Below are positions 38,168 through 46,812 of a stretch of DNA of 64,000 nucleotides, one piece after another. Numbering within the stretch: the first letter of the stretch is position 1; every line of letters starts with the position of its first letter. The notes below the pieces were generated by a model. That model worked only from the letters and a program-made list of their open reading frames with translations, was not told the origin of the DNA and made no database searches. The stretch comes from Campylobacter sp. MIT 21-1684 (GTDB lineage Bacteria > Campylobacterota > Campylobacteria > Campylobacterales > Campylobacteraceae). The position numbers and the translations under genes are program-made. The stretch spans positions 1 through 64,000 of the forward strand of contig NZ_JAPHNA010000005.1 of the NCBI RefSeq assembly GCF_026241315.1, in the 5' to 3' direction.

Positions 38168-39509
38168 GGTTCAAATTGTTTGGTTTAGGGATTTAGAACT
38201 TTGGGACTTTAGAAGTAATAATTTTACTAGTGATGTATTTAGCAATTCCAATTTTCCTCTTGTTAGAATTGGTAATTTTTTATTTAGAAATAAAACTTCA
38301 ATTAACATACAAGATAATAAGGAATATAAAAGAGTAACTATAAAAACAAAAGGACAAGGGGTATTTTTGAGGGATATTCTACAAGGTTCTAATATAGGAA
38401 CAAAAAATCAATTTCTGATTAAAAAGGGGCAGTTTCTTATTTCAAAGATTGACGCTAGAAATGGTGCCTTTGGTGTAGTGAGTGATGATGTAGATAATGC
38501 TGTTATTACCGGCAATTTTTGGACTTATGATATTGATATAACACAAGTTAATGCTCACTTTCTAACCTTGCTTACAACAATGGGTTCTTTTATAGAATTT
38601 TGCGAATCTTGCAGTGGTGGCACGACAGGGCGACATTATTTAGATGAGAATAAGTTTTTGAATGCAAACATTCCCCTGCCACCCCTTGAAATCCAACAAG
38701 AAATTGTTAATAAAATAGAGAATATTAAAAATCAAATCAAAGCCTTACAAGAAGAAGAAAAAAGACTAAAAAATGAAATTGAGGCATATATATATATAGT
38801 ACTTGGTTTAGAGAAAAAAGAGCAAACGCAAACACAAAAGGTATTTGTAGTGAATTTTAAAGATTTAGAGCGTTGGGATATAACTTATAATCAAGCCAAC
38901 CAACACACAAAAGGACAAATTTTATTTGAAAGTATTGAAAATATTACAATATATATGCAAAGAGGTAAAACACCCATTTACTCTAATGTAAAAAAATATC
39001 CTGTCATTGCTCAAAAATGTGTCCAATGGAGTGGTTTAGAAATTCAAAAATCTCTATTTATAAATCCAGATTCTCTAGCCAGCTACGCAAAAGAGCGTTT
39101 TTTACAAGATGATGATATTTTATTAAATTCCACAGGTATAGGCACACTTGGACGTGTTGTGCTATATAAAAATAAGGATAATCCCTATAACATAGCAGTA
39201 GCTGATGGGCATATCACCGTTATACGATTTGATACGCAAAGGATCTTGCCACAATACTTTTATCACTACTTTTCAAGCGAGTTAATACAAGATAAGATAG
39301 AAGAGTATGCTACAGGTTCAACTAAGCAAAAAGAACTAAGTCTCTCTCTTATAAAACAAATCAAAATCCCTCTACCACCGCTTGAAATCCAGCAAGAAAT
39401 TATAAATTTTGTAGAATCTAAAAGAGATAGAATAAAGGCGAATCAAAAAACGATACAATCTTTGCGAGATTCTATGAGCAGTGAATTAGAAAACTTACTT
39501 ATCGTTTAA
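38160..39509 (+). CDS. hsdS: Type I-style specificity subunit HsdS with two target-recognition domains
   Basis: A 449-residue DNA-specificity protein. TRD1 spans about 1-170 and TRD2 about 230-395. Each ends in the conserved IPLPPLEIQQEI (171-182 and about 398-409), which begins a coiled-coil spacer (KIENIKNQIKALQEEEKRL; FVESKRDRIKANQKTIQSL). Each TRD recognises one half of a bipartite site. The start overlaps the methylase gene by eight bases. Between the halves lies an (AT)6.5 tract. The next gene starts ten bases after its stop behind AAAGGAGGG, so the three genes form one transcript. Confidence 0.85.
   Translation: MSKVQIVWFRDLELWDFRSNNFTSDVFSNSNFPLVRIGNFLFRNKTSINIQDNKEYKRVTIKTKGQGVFLRDILQGSNIGTKNQFLIKKGQFLISKIDARNGAFGVVSDDVDNAVITGNFWTYDIDITQVNAHFLTLLTTMGSFIEFCESCSGGTTGRHYLDENKFLNANIPLPPLEIQQEIVNKIENIKNQIKALQEEEKRLKNEIEAYIYIVLGLEKKEQTQTQKVFVVNFKDLERWDITYNQANQHTKGQILFESIENITIYMQRGKTPIYSNVKKYPVIAQKCVQWSGLEIQKSLFINPDSLASYAKERFLQDDDILLNSTGIGTLGRVVLYKNKDNPYNIAVADGHITVIRFDTQRILPQYFYHYFSSELIQDKIEEYATGSTKQKELSLSLIKQIKIPLPPLEIQQEIINFVESKRDRIKANQKTIQSLRDSMSSELENLLIV
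38685..38705 (+). repeat. hsdS direct repeat, copy 1
   Basis: CTTGAAATCCAACAAGAAAT and the following T match the copy at 39381-39401 in 20 of 21 positions. It encodes LEIQQEI at the boundary of TRD1. Such repeats allow recombination that swaps recognition domains. Confidence 0.7.
38786..38798 (+). repeat. (AT)6.5 dinucleotide tract inside hsdS
   Basis: Thirteen alternating A/T bases encode the Ala-Tyr-Ile-Tyr-Ile run after the central coiled coil. Adding one AT unit creates an immediate TAG. Losing one gives a stop about 23 codons later. Either change yields a one-TRD protein of roughly 212-230 residues. Confidence 0.75.
39381..39401 (+). repeat. hsdS direct repeat, copy 2
   Basis: Second copy of the 21-base repeat, at the end of TRD2 and differing at one base (AGCAAG instead of AACAAG). 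It encodes the same LEIQQEI. Confidence 0.7.
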
Positions 39510-39519
39510 AGGAGGGAAT

Positions 39520-41109
39520 ATGACCACGCTTTATGGGATTATGCAATATTTAGGAGAGTGCAAAGAAACACAAGCTGTAAGTCCAAGTTTCCAAAATAAA
39601 TTAAATAACAATAATTTAAATTTTAGTTTGGATAAATATAAAAATATAAAGCCTTTGAGTGTAAATAATGGAATACAAGTTTTACGAGGCTTTGCAGATT
39701 CTCAAACGCTTGCAAGTATCTCACAAACAAATGAGGAATATCAAAGAAAAATAGAATCCAATCACAAACGAGAGATTGAAGAATACCTTATAAAAAATAC
39801 TCAAGATAAAATATATTTCCCTGAAGTTACTTTGCTCTATGAGTATGATGCTACTATTGCTCCAGAAGAATTGCCTATAAAATTTTTAATTGATGCACTT
39901 GATACAAAAGATGTAAATATTTTAGCTAGGATAGAGGCAATAGGCGTAGCCTCTCTTAGTATTGATGAAGAAAAAGAAAAACTTTATCGCCTAGATGGAA
40001 ATCATCGCTTGGAGGTATTGGGTAAAGCTGCAAGCGATGGGCTTAAGAAAAACGAAATAAAGAGAGCTACTTCAAATAATATTTTTCAGACCAACAGAAT
40101 GCTTTCATTTTGTGTAATTTTGGTTGCCAAAACTCAAAATTTTTCTTATGAACATCTATATTTTTACTTATTAAATTCTAAATCTCTGCCAATAAATGCC
40201 ATTAAGACTTTAGATATTATTACAAAAGCTGATAATAGGGAATTAAAAGAATTTGTAGAAAATGATAAATTTTTATCATTATTAGATTCATTAAAAGAAT
40301 CGTGGCAAGATTTTGATGATAAAGAAAAAGAGGTTTTAATTAGTGTTGTTAATGAAATGATTAGTGAGAAAGAAGAGAAAGATTTAAGTAACATATTAAA
40401 AGAAGCCATAGGTATTTATAAAGGAGAAAAAAACTTAGAAAATACACAAGAATCAATGCTCGGGATTATATGTTTCTTAAGATTAAAAGCTAAAGATTGT
40501 GATGAAACAAAAGAGAAATTAAGATATTTTAAGCGGTGGGTTGGAAAATTCCACTATGATATTTCGCATTTCAAAAAGATAAGTGATTTGTATGAATCTT
40601 TTATAAAATATGACGAAGAAATAAGAAAGACAAGATCTATTTTTGTCGCAATGGAATTTAATGAAGATTATTTGAAAGTATATAAAAGTGCTATTAATAA
40701 TGTCATAAACAGAATCAAAGGTGAAAATAATTTGTTCAATTTTGAACTTATACCTATTATGGAGCAAAAATCTGATGTTAATATTCCTGATGAAATTTTT
40801 AAAAGTATAAGGGATTCGCACATTGTGATTGTTGATATAAGCACAAATAATACAAATGTATTATTAGAGTATGGTTATGCAAAAGGATTGGAAAAGTATA
40901 TTATTTTAAGCTATTGTAAAAAATGGCAAAAAGAAATACTTAAAGATTTTGAAAATATTAAGGGCAAAAAATATTTAGAGAAAATAAAAAAGGATTTAGA
41001 GCAAAAAGCGTTTGATGTGAAAGTTAATAATTGTCCGTCTTGGGAGGAAAAGAATATATTAGAGGGAATATTAGAAAAAGAAATAAAAGAGTATTTGAAG
41101 AATGTATAA
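39520..41109 (+). CDS. DGQHR/DndB-like domain fused to a nucleoside-deoxyribosyltransferase/TIR-like domain
   Basis: A 529-residue soluble protein. Residues of about 50-230 resemble the DGQHR/DndB/ParB-like fold: HKREIEEYLIKN, IYFPEVTLLYEY, the core YRLDGNHRLEVL (DGNHR at 159-163) and FYLLNSKSLPIN. A helical linker covers about 240-370. Residues 372-470 match nucleotide-sugar-cleaving deoxyribosyltransferase/TIR-like domains: SIFVAMEFNEDYLKVY, ELIPIMEQ, IFKSIRDSHIVIVDIS and NTNVLLEYGYAKGLEKYIIL, with Glu450 in the NVxxExGxA motif. AAAGGAGGG ten bases after hsdS shows co-expression. The plausible role is a defence effector tied to the methylase system; activity is inferred. The alternative is a regulator of DNA modification. 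Confidence 0.65.
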   Translation: MTTLYGIMQYLGECKETQAVSPSFQNKLNNNNLNFSLDKYKNIKPLSVNNGIQVLRGFADSQTLASISQTNEEYQRKIESNHKREIEEYLIKNTQDKIYFPEVTLLYEYDATIAPEELPIKFLIDALDTKDVNILARIEAIGVASLSIDEEKEKLYRLDGNHRLEVLGKAASDGLKKNEIKRATSNNIFQTNRMLSFCVILVAKTQNFSYEHLYFYLLNSKSLPINAIKTLDIITKADNRELKEFVENDKFLSLLDSLKESWQDFDDKEKEVLISVVNEMISEKEEKDLSNILKEAIGIYKGEKNLENTQESMLGIICFLRLKAKDCDETKEKLRYFKRWVGKFHYDISHFKKISDLYESFIKYDEEIRKTRSIFVAMEFNEDYLKVYKSAINNVINRIKGENNLFNFELIPIMEQKSDVNIPDEIFKSIRDSHIVIVDISTNNTNVLLEYGYAKGLEKYIILSYCKKWQKEILKDFENIKGKKYLEKIKKDLEQKAFDVKVNNCPSWEEKNILEGILEKEIKEYLKNV

Positions 41110-41419
41110 AGATTTTGTGAGATATTTATGCAAGGTTGAAATTGTGTCCGTTGCTAAAAATGCTTTAATCTTGCAGCTTTATAATGATAAAGAAAGCAAT
41201 TTTGAGGAGTTAAGAGAAGAGTTTGGTATAGACAAAGCAGAGATTCCAAAAACTCCTAAAGCCTATGATACACTAAGAGCAAAGCAAGATATTGCCATTG
41301 CCAAGCTGTATGGATTAGACAAGGAGGAGTTTTGCTATTTGTTAGAATCTTTTAAAGTCCTGCAAAGCAAACAACCCCAATTCATCGCACTTTTGAAAAA
41401 CTCTGCCTTTTGGGAGTAG
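41102..41419 (+). CDS. Small protein resembling the C-terminal end of a type IIG enzyme (possible fragment)
   Basis: A 105-residue frame overlapping the fusion gene by eight bases. AKLYGLDKEEFCYLLESFKVL near the C-terminus is the pattern found at the very end of Eco57I/IIG restriction-modification proteins, and PKTPKAYDTLRAKQDIA precedes it. The first 45 residues are not recognised. It is probably the surviving 3' end of the enzyme whose 5' end is at 35451, now read as a short gene. It could still be translated as an independent small protein. Confidence 0.5.
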   Translation: MYKDFVRYLCKVEIVSVAKNALILQLYNDKESNFEELREEFGIDKAEIPKTPKAYDTLRAKQDIAIAKLYGLDKEEFCYLLESFKVLQSKQPQFIALLKNSAFWE

Positions 41420-41461
41420 GAATGATATGTTAAAATTACACATTGCAAAGAAAGGGTGCTT

Positions 41462-41533
41462 ATGAAGATTCACATTAAAAACATCGGAATGCTTGATGAA
41501 GCGGAGTTTGACACTTATGAGTTGTTTACTTGA
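41462..41533 (+). pseudogene. N-terminal stub of an AAA/OLD-like ATPase gene
   Basis: A 23-codon frame with a good ribosome site (AAAGAAAGGG). MKIHIKNIGMLDEAEFDTYE is how AAA ATPases of defence systems often begin, just before the strand leading to the Walker A loop. It then hits TGA and all catalytic parts are missing. It is interpreted as what remains after deletion of a larger gene; too short for certainty. Confidence 0.4.
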
Positions 41534-41536
41534 ATT

Positions 41537-41565
41537 CTACAAAAGACTTTGTAGCTCTTTTGTTT
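41537..41565 (+). terminator. Terminator hairpin at the end of the defence island
   Basis: CTACAAA and TTTGTAG form a perfect 7-bp stem with loop AGAC, followed by CTCTTTTGTTTT. It begins four bases after the ATPase stub's stop, so it probably ended that gene and now ends the island transcript before convergent pbpA. Confidence 0.65.
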
Positions 41566-41637
41566 TAAATACTCAAAAAAGTTTCATTGTATTTTTCCAC
41601 CGACAAATCTAATAAAAAGATTTTTAAAACTATTAGA

Positions 41638-43554
41638 TTAAAAAATCATTTCATTTTCATTTAGCTGCATATTTTGTCTTGGTAGAGGCGATTTTGGTGT
41701 GTAATATTCTACATTTCCTTTAAAAAGAGTTTTATAAACCTTATCAGGCACTTCAAATTTTTTTGTTGTATCTGGGAATTTTTGCAAATATTGAGTGAGA
41801 AATTCTTTGAAGACAGGAGCAGCAGTTCTTGCTCCTCCTTCGATTGAACGCATAGGTTTGTTGTTATCATTGCCATACCAGATTAAAGCTTCTATTTCTG
41901 GTGTGATACCACAAAACCACGCATCGACGCTTTTATTTGTTGTACCTGTTTTACCCGCTATTTCTATTCCTTCAATTTTTGCATTGCGACCTGTGCCTTT
42001 TTCTACAACCCCTTTCATCATATCAAGCATTAAAAAACTTTGTTCCCTCTCACTTATTCTGTGTTCTTGTGAAGTAAATTCTAGTACTAAATTTCCATTT
42101 TTATCTAGGACTTCTTTGATAATTTGAAGTTCTTTTATAGCTCCGTAGTTTCCAAACATCGTGTAAAATTGGGCAAATTCGAGTGGAGAGATTCCAAAAC
42201 TTCCAAGTACTATGGACAAATCAAGTGGCATATTTTGAAAACCCATAGTCTTAAGTTTTGAATATACCACATCAATTCCTATGTCTAAAGTCAAATTAAT
42301 TGTTGCTAAATTTCTTGATCTCTCAAGAGCTTGTTTTAAGGTAATAAGTCCTTGAAAGTTGTTTCCTAAATTTTTTGGTTTCCAGTTGTCATTTTCAAAA
42401 ATTCTTGAAATATCAGCCACTTCACTCATAGGCGAATAACCTAGATTGAGAGCAATTTGATACACGAAAGGTTTAAAGGCACTGCCGGGTTGTCTTGCAC
42501 TTTGTGTAGCTCTATTGTAGTTACTTTTTGCATAATCAATCCCACCAACTAAAGCAAGCACATCGCCATTTTGATGATTTGCTACTACCATTGCCCCATT
42601 GAGTGTATTTAAGTTAGCTTCTTTATCGCGCTTTATAATTTCATCATAGCCAAATTTTAAAGCGTTTTGTGCCATTTCTTGTATATCAAGATCTATATTT
42701 AAAATGATAGTATAGCCACCTGTCTTTAAATCGTTTATTTTAGGGCTTAGTTGTTTAAGCACTTCATCAACTACATAAGGGGCAACGTTTTTTGTAAGAG
42801 TGTCATCATAAATTTGAGGATTTTCTTTGATAGCTGTATCGTATTCTGTTTTTGAAATCCAGCCTAAAGTAAAAAGCCTTTGTATGACATTATTTGCTCT
42901 TGATATAGAAAGATCAAGATGTTTAGTGGGATCATAACTGCTTGGAGCTTTTGGCATACCTACAAGCATAGCTATTTCTTTGAGGGTGAGTTCGTTAAGA
43001 TTTTTGTGAAAATATCCCTGTGCTGCTGTCTTAACTCCATAATACCCGTGTCCAAAAAAAATAAAATTTAAATACCTCTCTAAAATTTCTTCTTTGCTTA
43101 AAATATTTTCTAATTTGTAAGCAAGTAAAGCTTCGCGAATTTTTCTGCTTAAAGTACGTTCAGGAGTAAGTTCTGTGTTTTTTATAAATTGTTGTGTAAG
43201 TGTAGAAGCTCCTTCCATAGTTTTACCACCGCTTTTTACAATTTTGATTATAGCTCTAAAAATAGCATCGATATTAATGCCATTATGTTCAAAAAAACTT
43301 GTATCTTCAATGGCTATGAGTGCTTCAATAAGACGCGGAGGGAATTCTTCATAAGTGGCATAAAAGCGATTTTGTTCAAAGATGTTTGCTACAAGTCTGC
43401 CTTTTCTATCGAAAATTTGAGTTGTGAGTGGTGGTTTGTATTCTTTAAAGGAATATTCTTGTGTGTCTGCAAGAGTGAAAATATAAAATATATACAGCAT
43501 TGCTATTACAAAAAGTACTAACAGAAAAGACACAACAGAATTCAAAAATTTCAT
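41638..43554 (-). CDS. pbpA: Class A penicillin-binding protein 1A (glycosyltransferase/transpeptidase)
   Basis: A bifunctional peptidoglycan synthase anchored by an N-terminal helix (residues 7-28). The glycosyltransferase domain has the catalytic Glu83 in IEDTSFFEHNG, then GASTLTQQFIKN and RKIREALLA. The transpeptidase domain has the acylated serine in RQPGSAFKPF, the SRN motif (RSRNLATIN) and KTGTT. The 638 residues are normal for the family. It is last in alaS-maf-pbpA, and its ATG overlaps the maf stop (ATGA). Confidence 0.94.
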   Translation of the reverse strand: MKFLNSVVSFLLVLFVIAMLYIFYIFTLADTQEYSFKEYKPPLTTQIFDRKGRLVANIFEQNRFYATYEEFPPRLIEALIAIEDTSFFEHNGINIDAIFRAIIKIVKSGGKTMEGASTLTQQFIKNTELTPERTLSRKIREALLAYKLENILSKEEILERYLNFIFFGHGYYGVKTAAQGYFHKNLNELTLKEIAMLVGMPKAPSSYDPTKHLDLSISRANNVIQRLFTLGWISKTEYDTAIKENPQIYDDTLTKNVAPYVVDEVLKQLSPKINDLKTGGYTIILNIDLDIQEMAQNALKFGYDEIIKRDKEANLNTLNGAMVVANHQNGDVLALVGGIDYAKSNYNRATQSARQPGSAFKPFVYQIALNLGYSPMSEVADISRIFENDNWKPKNLGNNFQGLITLKQALERSRNLATINLTLDIGIDVVYSKLKTMGFQNMPLDLSIVLGSFGISPLEFAQFYTMFGNYGAIKELQIIKEVLDKNGNLVLEFTSQEHRISEREQSFLMLDMMKGVVEKGTGRNAKIEGIEIAGKTGTTNKSVDAWFCGITPEIEALIWYGNDNNKPMRSIEGGARTAAPVFKEFLTQYLQKFPDTTKKFEVPDKVYKTLFKGNVEYYTPKSPLPRQNMQLNENEMIF

Positions 43555-44099
43555 AAATAAGCCTTTAGAGTATCAGTGTCAAGTCCTAAAGAGGTGCTTG
43601 TATTGCCAATTTGCTTTATGATGTATTTTTTATGAAAACCCTCACACATAAGAGCTCCTGCTTTACCTTTATAAAGATCGCTTTGAATATAAGTTTTGCA
43701 TTCATTTGCATCGAATTGCTTAAAAAATAAGGTTGTTTTTGAAAGTGAAAAAATTCTTTTTTGCGGTGCTTTTAATAAAAATGCACTTAGAATATCTACT
43801 GAATTATTACTTTGTAAATTTAGCATATATAAAGCTTCTTCTTTTGTTTTTGCTTTTGTAAGAATAGCACCACCAACACTTACTATACTATCAGCAAAAA
43901 GAATAGTTTTATCATCTGTATCTTTTATTTGTTGGCAAAATTGTTTTTCTTTATTCAGCACTATTTTTTGTACAGATTCATCTGCTTTGAGGGTTTTTTC
44001 AAGATTTTCGTCATAGTCAAAAAATACTTGTGTAAAAGCTATGTGAGCTTTTTGTAATAAATTTGCACGAGAATTTGAGCTTGAAGCAAGAATAAGCAT
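43551..44099 (-). CDS. maf: Maf-family nucleotide pyrophosphatase
   Basis: A 182-residue Maf protein that hydrolyses non-canonical or modified nucleoside triphosphates to monophosphates. The family start LILASSSNSRANLLQKA, FADSIVSV (replacing the commoner ADT), the KAKTKEEALYML segment and YKGKAGALMCEGF are visible. Some positions deviate from the classical Maf box, so substrate choice is uncertain. It overlaps alaS (TAATG) and pbpA (ATGA), so all three are coupled. Confidence 0.88.
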   Translation of the reverse strand: MLILASSSNSRANLLQKAHIAFTQVFFDYDENLEKTLKADESVQKIVLNKEKQFCQQIKDTDDKTILFADSIVSVGGAILTKAKTKEEALYMLNLQSNNSVDILSAFLLKAPQKRIFSLSKTTLFFKQFDANECKTYIQSDLYKGKAGALMCEGFHKKYIIKQIGNTSTSLGLDTDTLKAYL

Positions 44100-46633
44100 T
44101 ATAAACCTTTTTCAATTTGGGTACTAAGTGTCTGTAAGGCTTCATCTATCTTGTGTAAGTGTTTGCCACCACCTGTTGCAAAATCATCTTTACCACCGCC
44201 ATTTCCACCTAGAATTTGAGTCAGTTCTTTGACTAATAAAGCAGCCTTAAAAGGAGCATTTTTTACCCCAACAGCGAGAGTGATTTTTTCATCTTTAACT
44301 TGGATAAGTGCAATAACAGCTTTTTCAAAGCTGTTTTTAAATTCATCAATTCTTGTCTTAATTTCATCATTGTCAAGTCTTTGGATACAAATTTGCACTC
44401 CTTTATTGTTGTGAGACACTAAAGGATCTTTACGGGAATTTTTGCATTCATTTTTAAGTGTTAGAAGTTCATTTTTTAGTTTTTTAATTCCTACTAAGAG
44501 TTCATTAGTTTTTAATTCATCTTTTGCACAAAGAAGTTCATTTTTTAGTTTTTTTAAATATGCAAGAGCTGCTTGTGAAACTACAGCTTCTATACGTCTG
44601 ATTCCTGCGCTTACTCCACTTTCTTTGGTTATATAAAAACTTCCAATTTGGGCTGTGTTTTTTACGTGGGTACCTCCGCAAAGTTCTTTGCTTGCACCGA
44701 GTGTTAAAACTCGCACTTTGGAGTCGTATTTTTCATTAAACAAAGCAAGGGCTCCGCTTTCTTTGGCTTCTTTTAAAGGCATAATTTCAAGCAAAGCGTC
44801 ATTGCTTTGTATGATCATTTCATTGACCATATTTTCAATGTTTTCAAGTTCATCTTTGCTTAAAGCTTTTGGGTGAGTAAAGTCAAAACGTAACTTATCG
44901 CTTTCAACTAAGGAACCTGCTTGTGTGATATGATTTCCAAGAATATGTCGTAAGGCATAATGTAAAAGATGTGTTGCAGAATGATGACGCGCGATTTGCT
45001 CTCTTTTTTCTTTGTCAATTTTTACTTCAACATATGTTTTTGTTTGTAATGTACGCGAAGCTTTTACAAGACTTAAATTTAATCCAAAGAATTTTTGTGT
45101 ATCGATAACCTCATTTTCTCCTATATAACCCGTATCAGCACTTTGCCCACCACCTGTGGCGTAAAAAGGAGTGCTTTCTAAAAAAACCCAACCGAGCTTT
45201 CCTTGGTCAAGGTAATCAATTATCTTATAATTTTCATCTAAAAGAGCAAGAATTTTACTCTTTTGAAAAGAATTTTCATACCCGCTAAAATGATTTTGCC
45301 CAAAATCTTCAAGCAATTTTTTAAAATCGCCGTTGATCGCTTTATCCCCACTTCCTTTCCAAGAAGCCTTTGCACGAGTTTTTTGTTCATTCATTAAATT
45401 CTCAAAACCTTTTTCATCTACTTTAAAACCTTTATCTCTAAGCATATCAGTAGTTAAATCAAGAGGAAAACCATAAGTATCGTAAAGTTTAAAAGCTACT
45501 TGTGCGCTAAAAATATTTTTTGTATTTTTTAATTCTTCGTTAAAAAGTTCGATACCTCTTTCTATGGTGATTAAGAAACGTTCTTCTTCAAGTTGTATTT
45601 GCTCTTCAATCAGTTTTTTCTTTTTAAAAAGATAGCTATAATGTTGTCCCATCAGTTCGCAAAGCTTAAAAACAAGTTTGTATAAAAAAGGTTCTTTCAA
45701 CCCTAATAAATAGCCGTGTCTCAAAGCTCTACGTACAATACGTCTTAAAACATAACCTCTGCCTTCTTTATCAAAATGTACCCCTTGTGCAAGCAAAAAT
45801 ACGCTTGAGCGGATATGATCAGCTATTACACGGTAGCTTGCTCCGTCTTTATAGACATATGGTTTGGCACAAAGATCGGCTATTTCATTGATTAAAGGCA
45901 TAAATAATGAGCTGTCAAAATTGCTTAATTTTCCTTCTTTAAGAGCCACAATCCTTTCAAGTCCCATTCCTGTATCAATACTTGGTTTTGGTAATGGAGT
46001 AAGTATGCCATCAGTACTTCTTTCATATTGCATAAAAACTAAATTCCAAATTTCTAAAAAACGATCCCCATCTCCTCCCATACAATCTTCTCTACTTTTA
46101 AAATGCTCAGCACCTTGGTCATAAAAAATTTCACTACAAGGCCCACAAGGTCCTGTATCTCCCATTTGCCAAAAATTGTCCTTATCGCCAAATTGATAAA
46201 TTCTTTCTTTTGCTATATGTTTTTGCCAAAGTTTATAGGCTTCTTTATCATTTTTATGGACAGTAACATAGAGTTTTTTTTTGTCAAACATCAATATTTG
46301 AGTGATAAATTCCCAAGCATATGCGATAGCTTCTTCTTTAAAATAGTCTCCAAAGCTGAAATTCCCAAGCATTTCAAAAAAAGTGTGGTGTCTGGCTGTA
46401 TAGCCAACATTATCTAAGTCGTTATGTTTTCCACCCGCTCTTATGCAAGTTTGGCAGCTTGTTTTTCTTGGGGGATTAGGCAAAGGGACCTCCCCTGTGA
46501 AAATATTTTTAAAAGGCACCATTCCTGCATTTGTAAATAATAAACTTGCATCATCTGGAACTAAAGGGCTTGACTGTGTTATTTCGTGTCCTTTAGATTG
46601 GAAAAAATGCAAAAATTCATTTCGAATATCCAT
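44099..46633 (-). CDS. alaS: Alanyl-tRNA synthetase
   Basis: The enzyme charges tRNA-Ala. The 844-residue protein has the class II catalytic core at the N-terminus ([57 protein letters not shown]). The editing domain follows, with its zinc site (HHSATHLLH and CGGTHVKN), and the C-Ala domain has [19 protein letters not shown] at 46633 follows AAGGAAG; the longer frame from 46666 has no ribosome site. It is the first gene of alaS-maf-pbpA, divergent from hemH. Confidence 0.96.
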   Translation of the reverse strand: MDIRNEFLHFFQSKGHEITQSSPLVPDDASLLFTNAGMVPFKNIFTGEVPLPNPPRKTSCQTCIRAGGKHNDLDNVGYTARHHTFFEMLGNFSFGDYFKEEAIAYAWEFITQILMFDKKKLYVTVHKNDKEAYKLWQKHIAKERIYQFGDKDNFWQMGDTGPCGPCSEIFYDQGAEHFKSREDCMGGDGDRFLEIWNLVFMQYERSTDGILTPLPKPSIDTGMGLERIVALKEGKLSNFDSSLFMPLINEIADLCAKPYVYKDGASYRVIADHIRSSVFLLAQGVHFDKEGRGYVLRRIVRRALRHGYLLGLKEPFLYKLVFKLCELMGQHYSYLFKKKKLIEEQIQLEEERFLITIERGIELFNEELKNTKNIFSAQVAFKLYDTYGFPLDLTTDMLRDKGFKVDEKGFENLMNEQKTRAKASWKGSGDKAINGDFKKLLEDFGQNHFSGYENSFQKSKILALLDENYKIIDYLDQGKLGWVFLESTPFYATGGGQSADTGYIGENEVIDTQKFFGLNLSLVKASRTLQTKTYVEVKIDKEKREQIARHHSATHLLHYALRHILGNHITQAGSLVESDKLRFDFTHPKALSKDELENIENMVNEMIIQSNDALLEIMPLKEAKESGALALFNEKYDSKVRVLTLGASKELCGGTHVKNTAQIGSFYITKESGVSAGIRRIEAVVSQAALAYLKKLKNELLCAKDELKTNELLVGIKKLKNELLTLKNECKNSRKDPLVSHNNKGVQICIQRLDNDEIKTRIDEFKNSFEKAVIALIQVKDEKITLAVGVKNAPFKAALLVKELTQILGGNGGGKDDFATGGGKHLHKIDEALQTLSTQIEKGL

Positions 46634-46699
46634 AAACAACTTCCTTAAATTAAAGTCTAATATCATACCAAAATTACTTTAAATTCAGTAAAACTTAAT

Positions 46700-46705
46700 T
46701 ATAAT
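46700..46705 (+). promoter_or_regulatory. -10 element of the hemH promoter
   Basis: TATAAT preceded by T-rich DNA, 108 bases before the hemH ATG. A 28-codon open frame between it and hemH (46730-46816) ends on the hemH start codon. The long leader is unusual for this genome. Confidence 0.4.
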
Positions 46706-46812
46706 CGGTTCTTTGTTCAATATTTTTAAATGCAAATCAATATGAACAAAGCAATGATTTTGAATGCAAGTTTTCAAGCTAATACTTTTTATACCACTTT
46801 TGAGAAATTTTT

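Noticed and set aside
34681-41565. Classical mobile-element boundaries of the defence island
   Set aside because: No tRNA end, integrase, or matching direct repeats were found at either edge; exchange by homologous recombination in flanking core genes is the simpler explanation.
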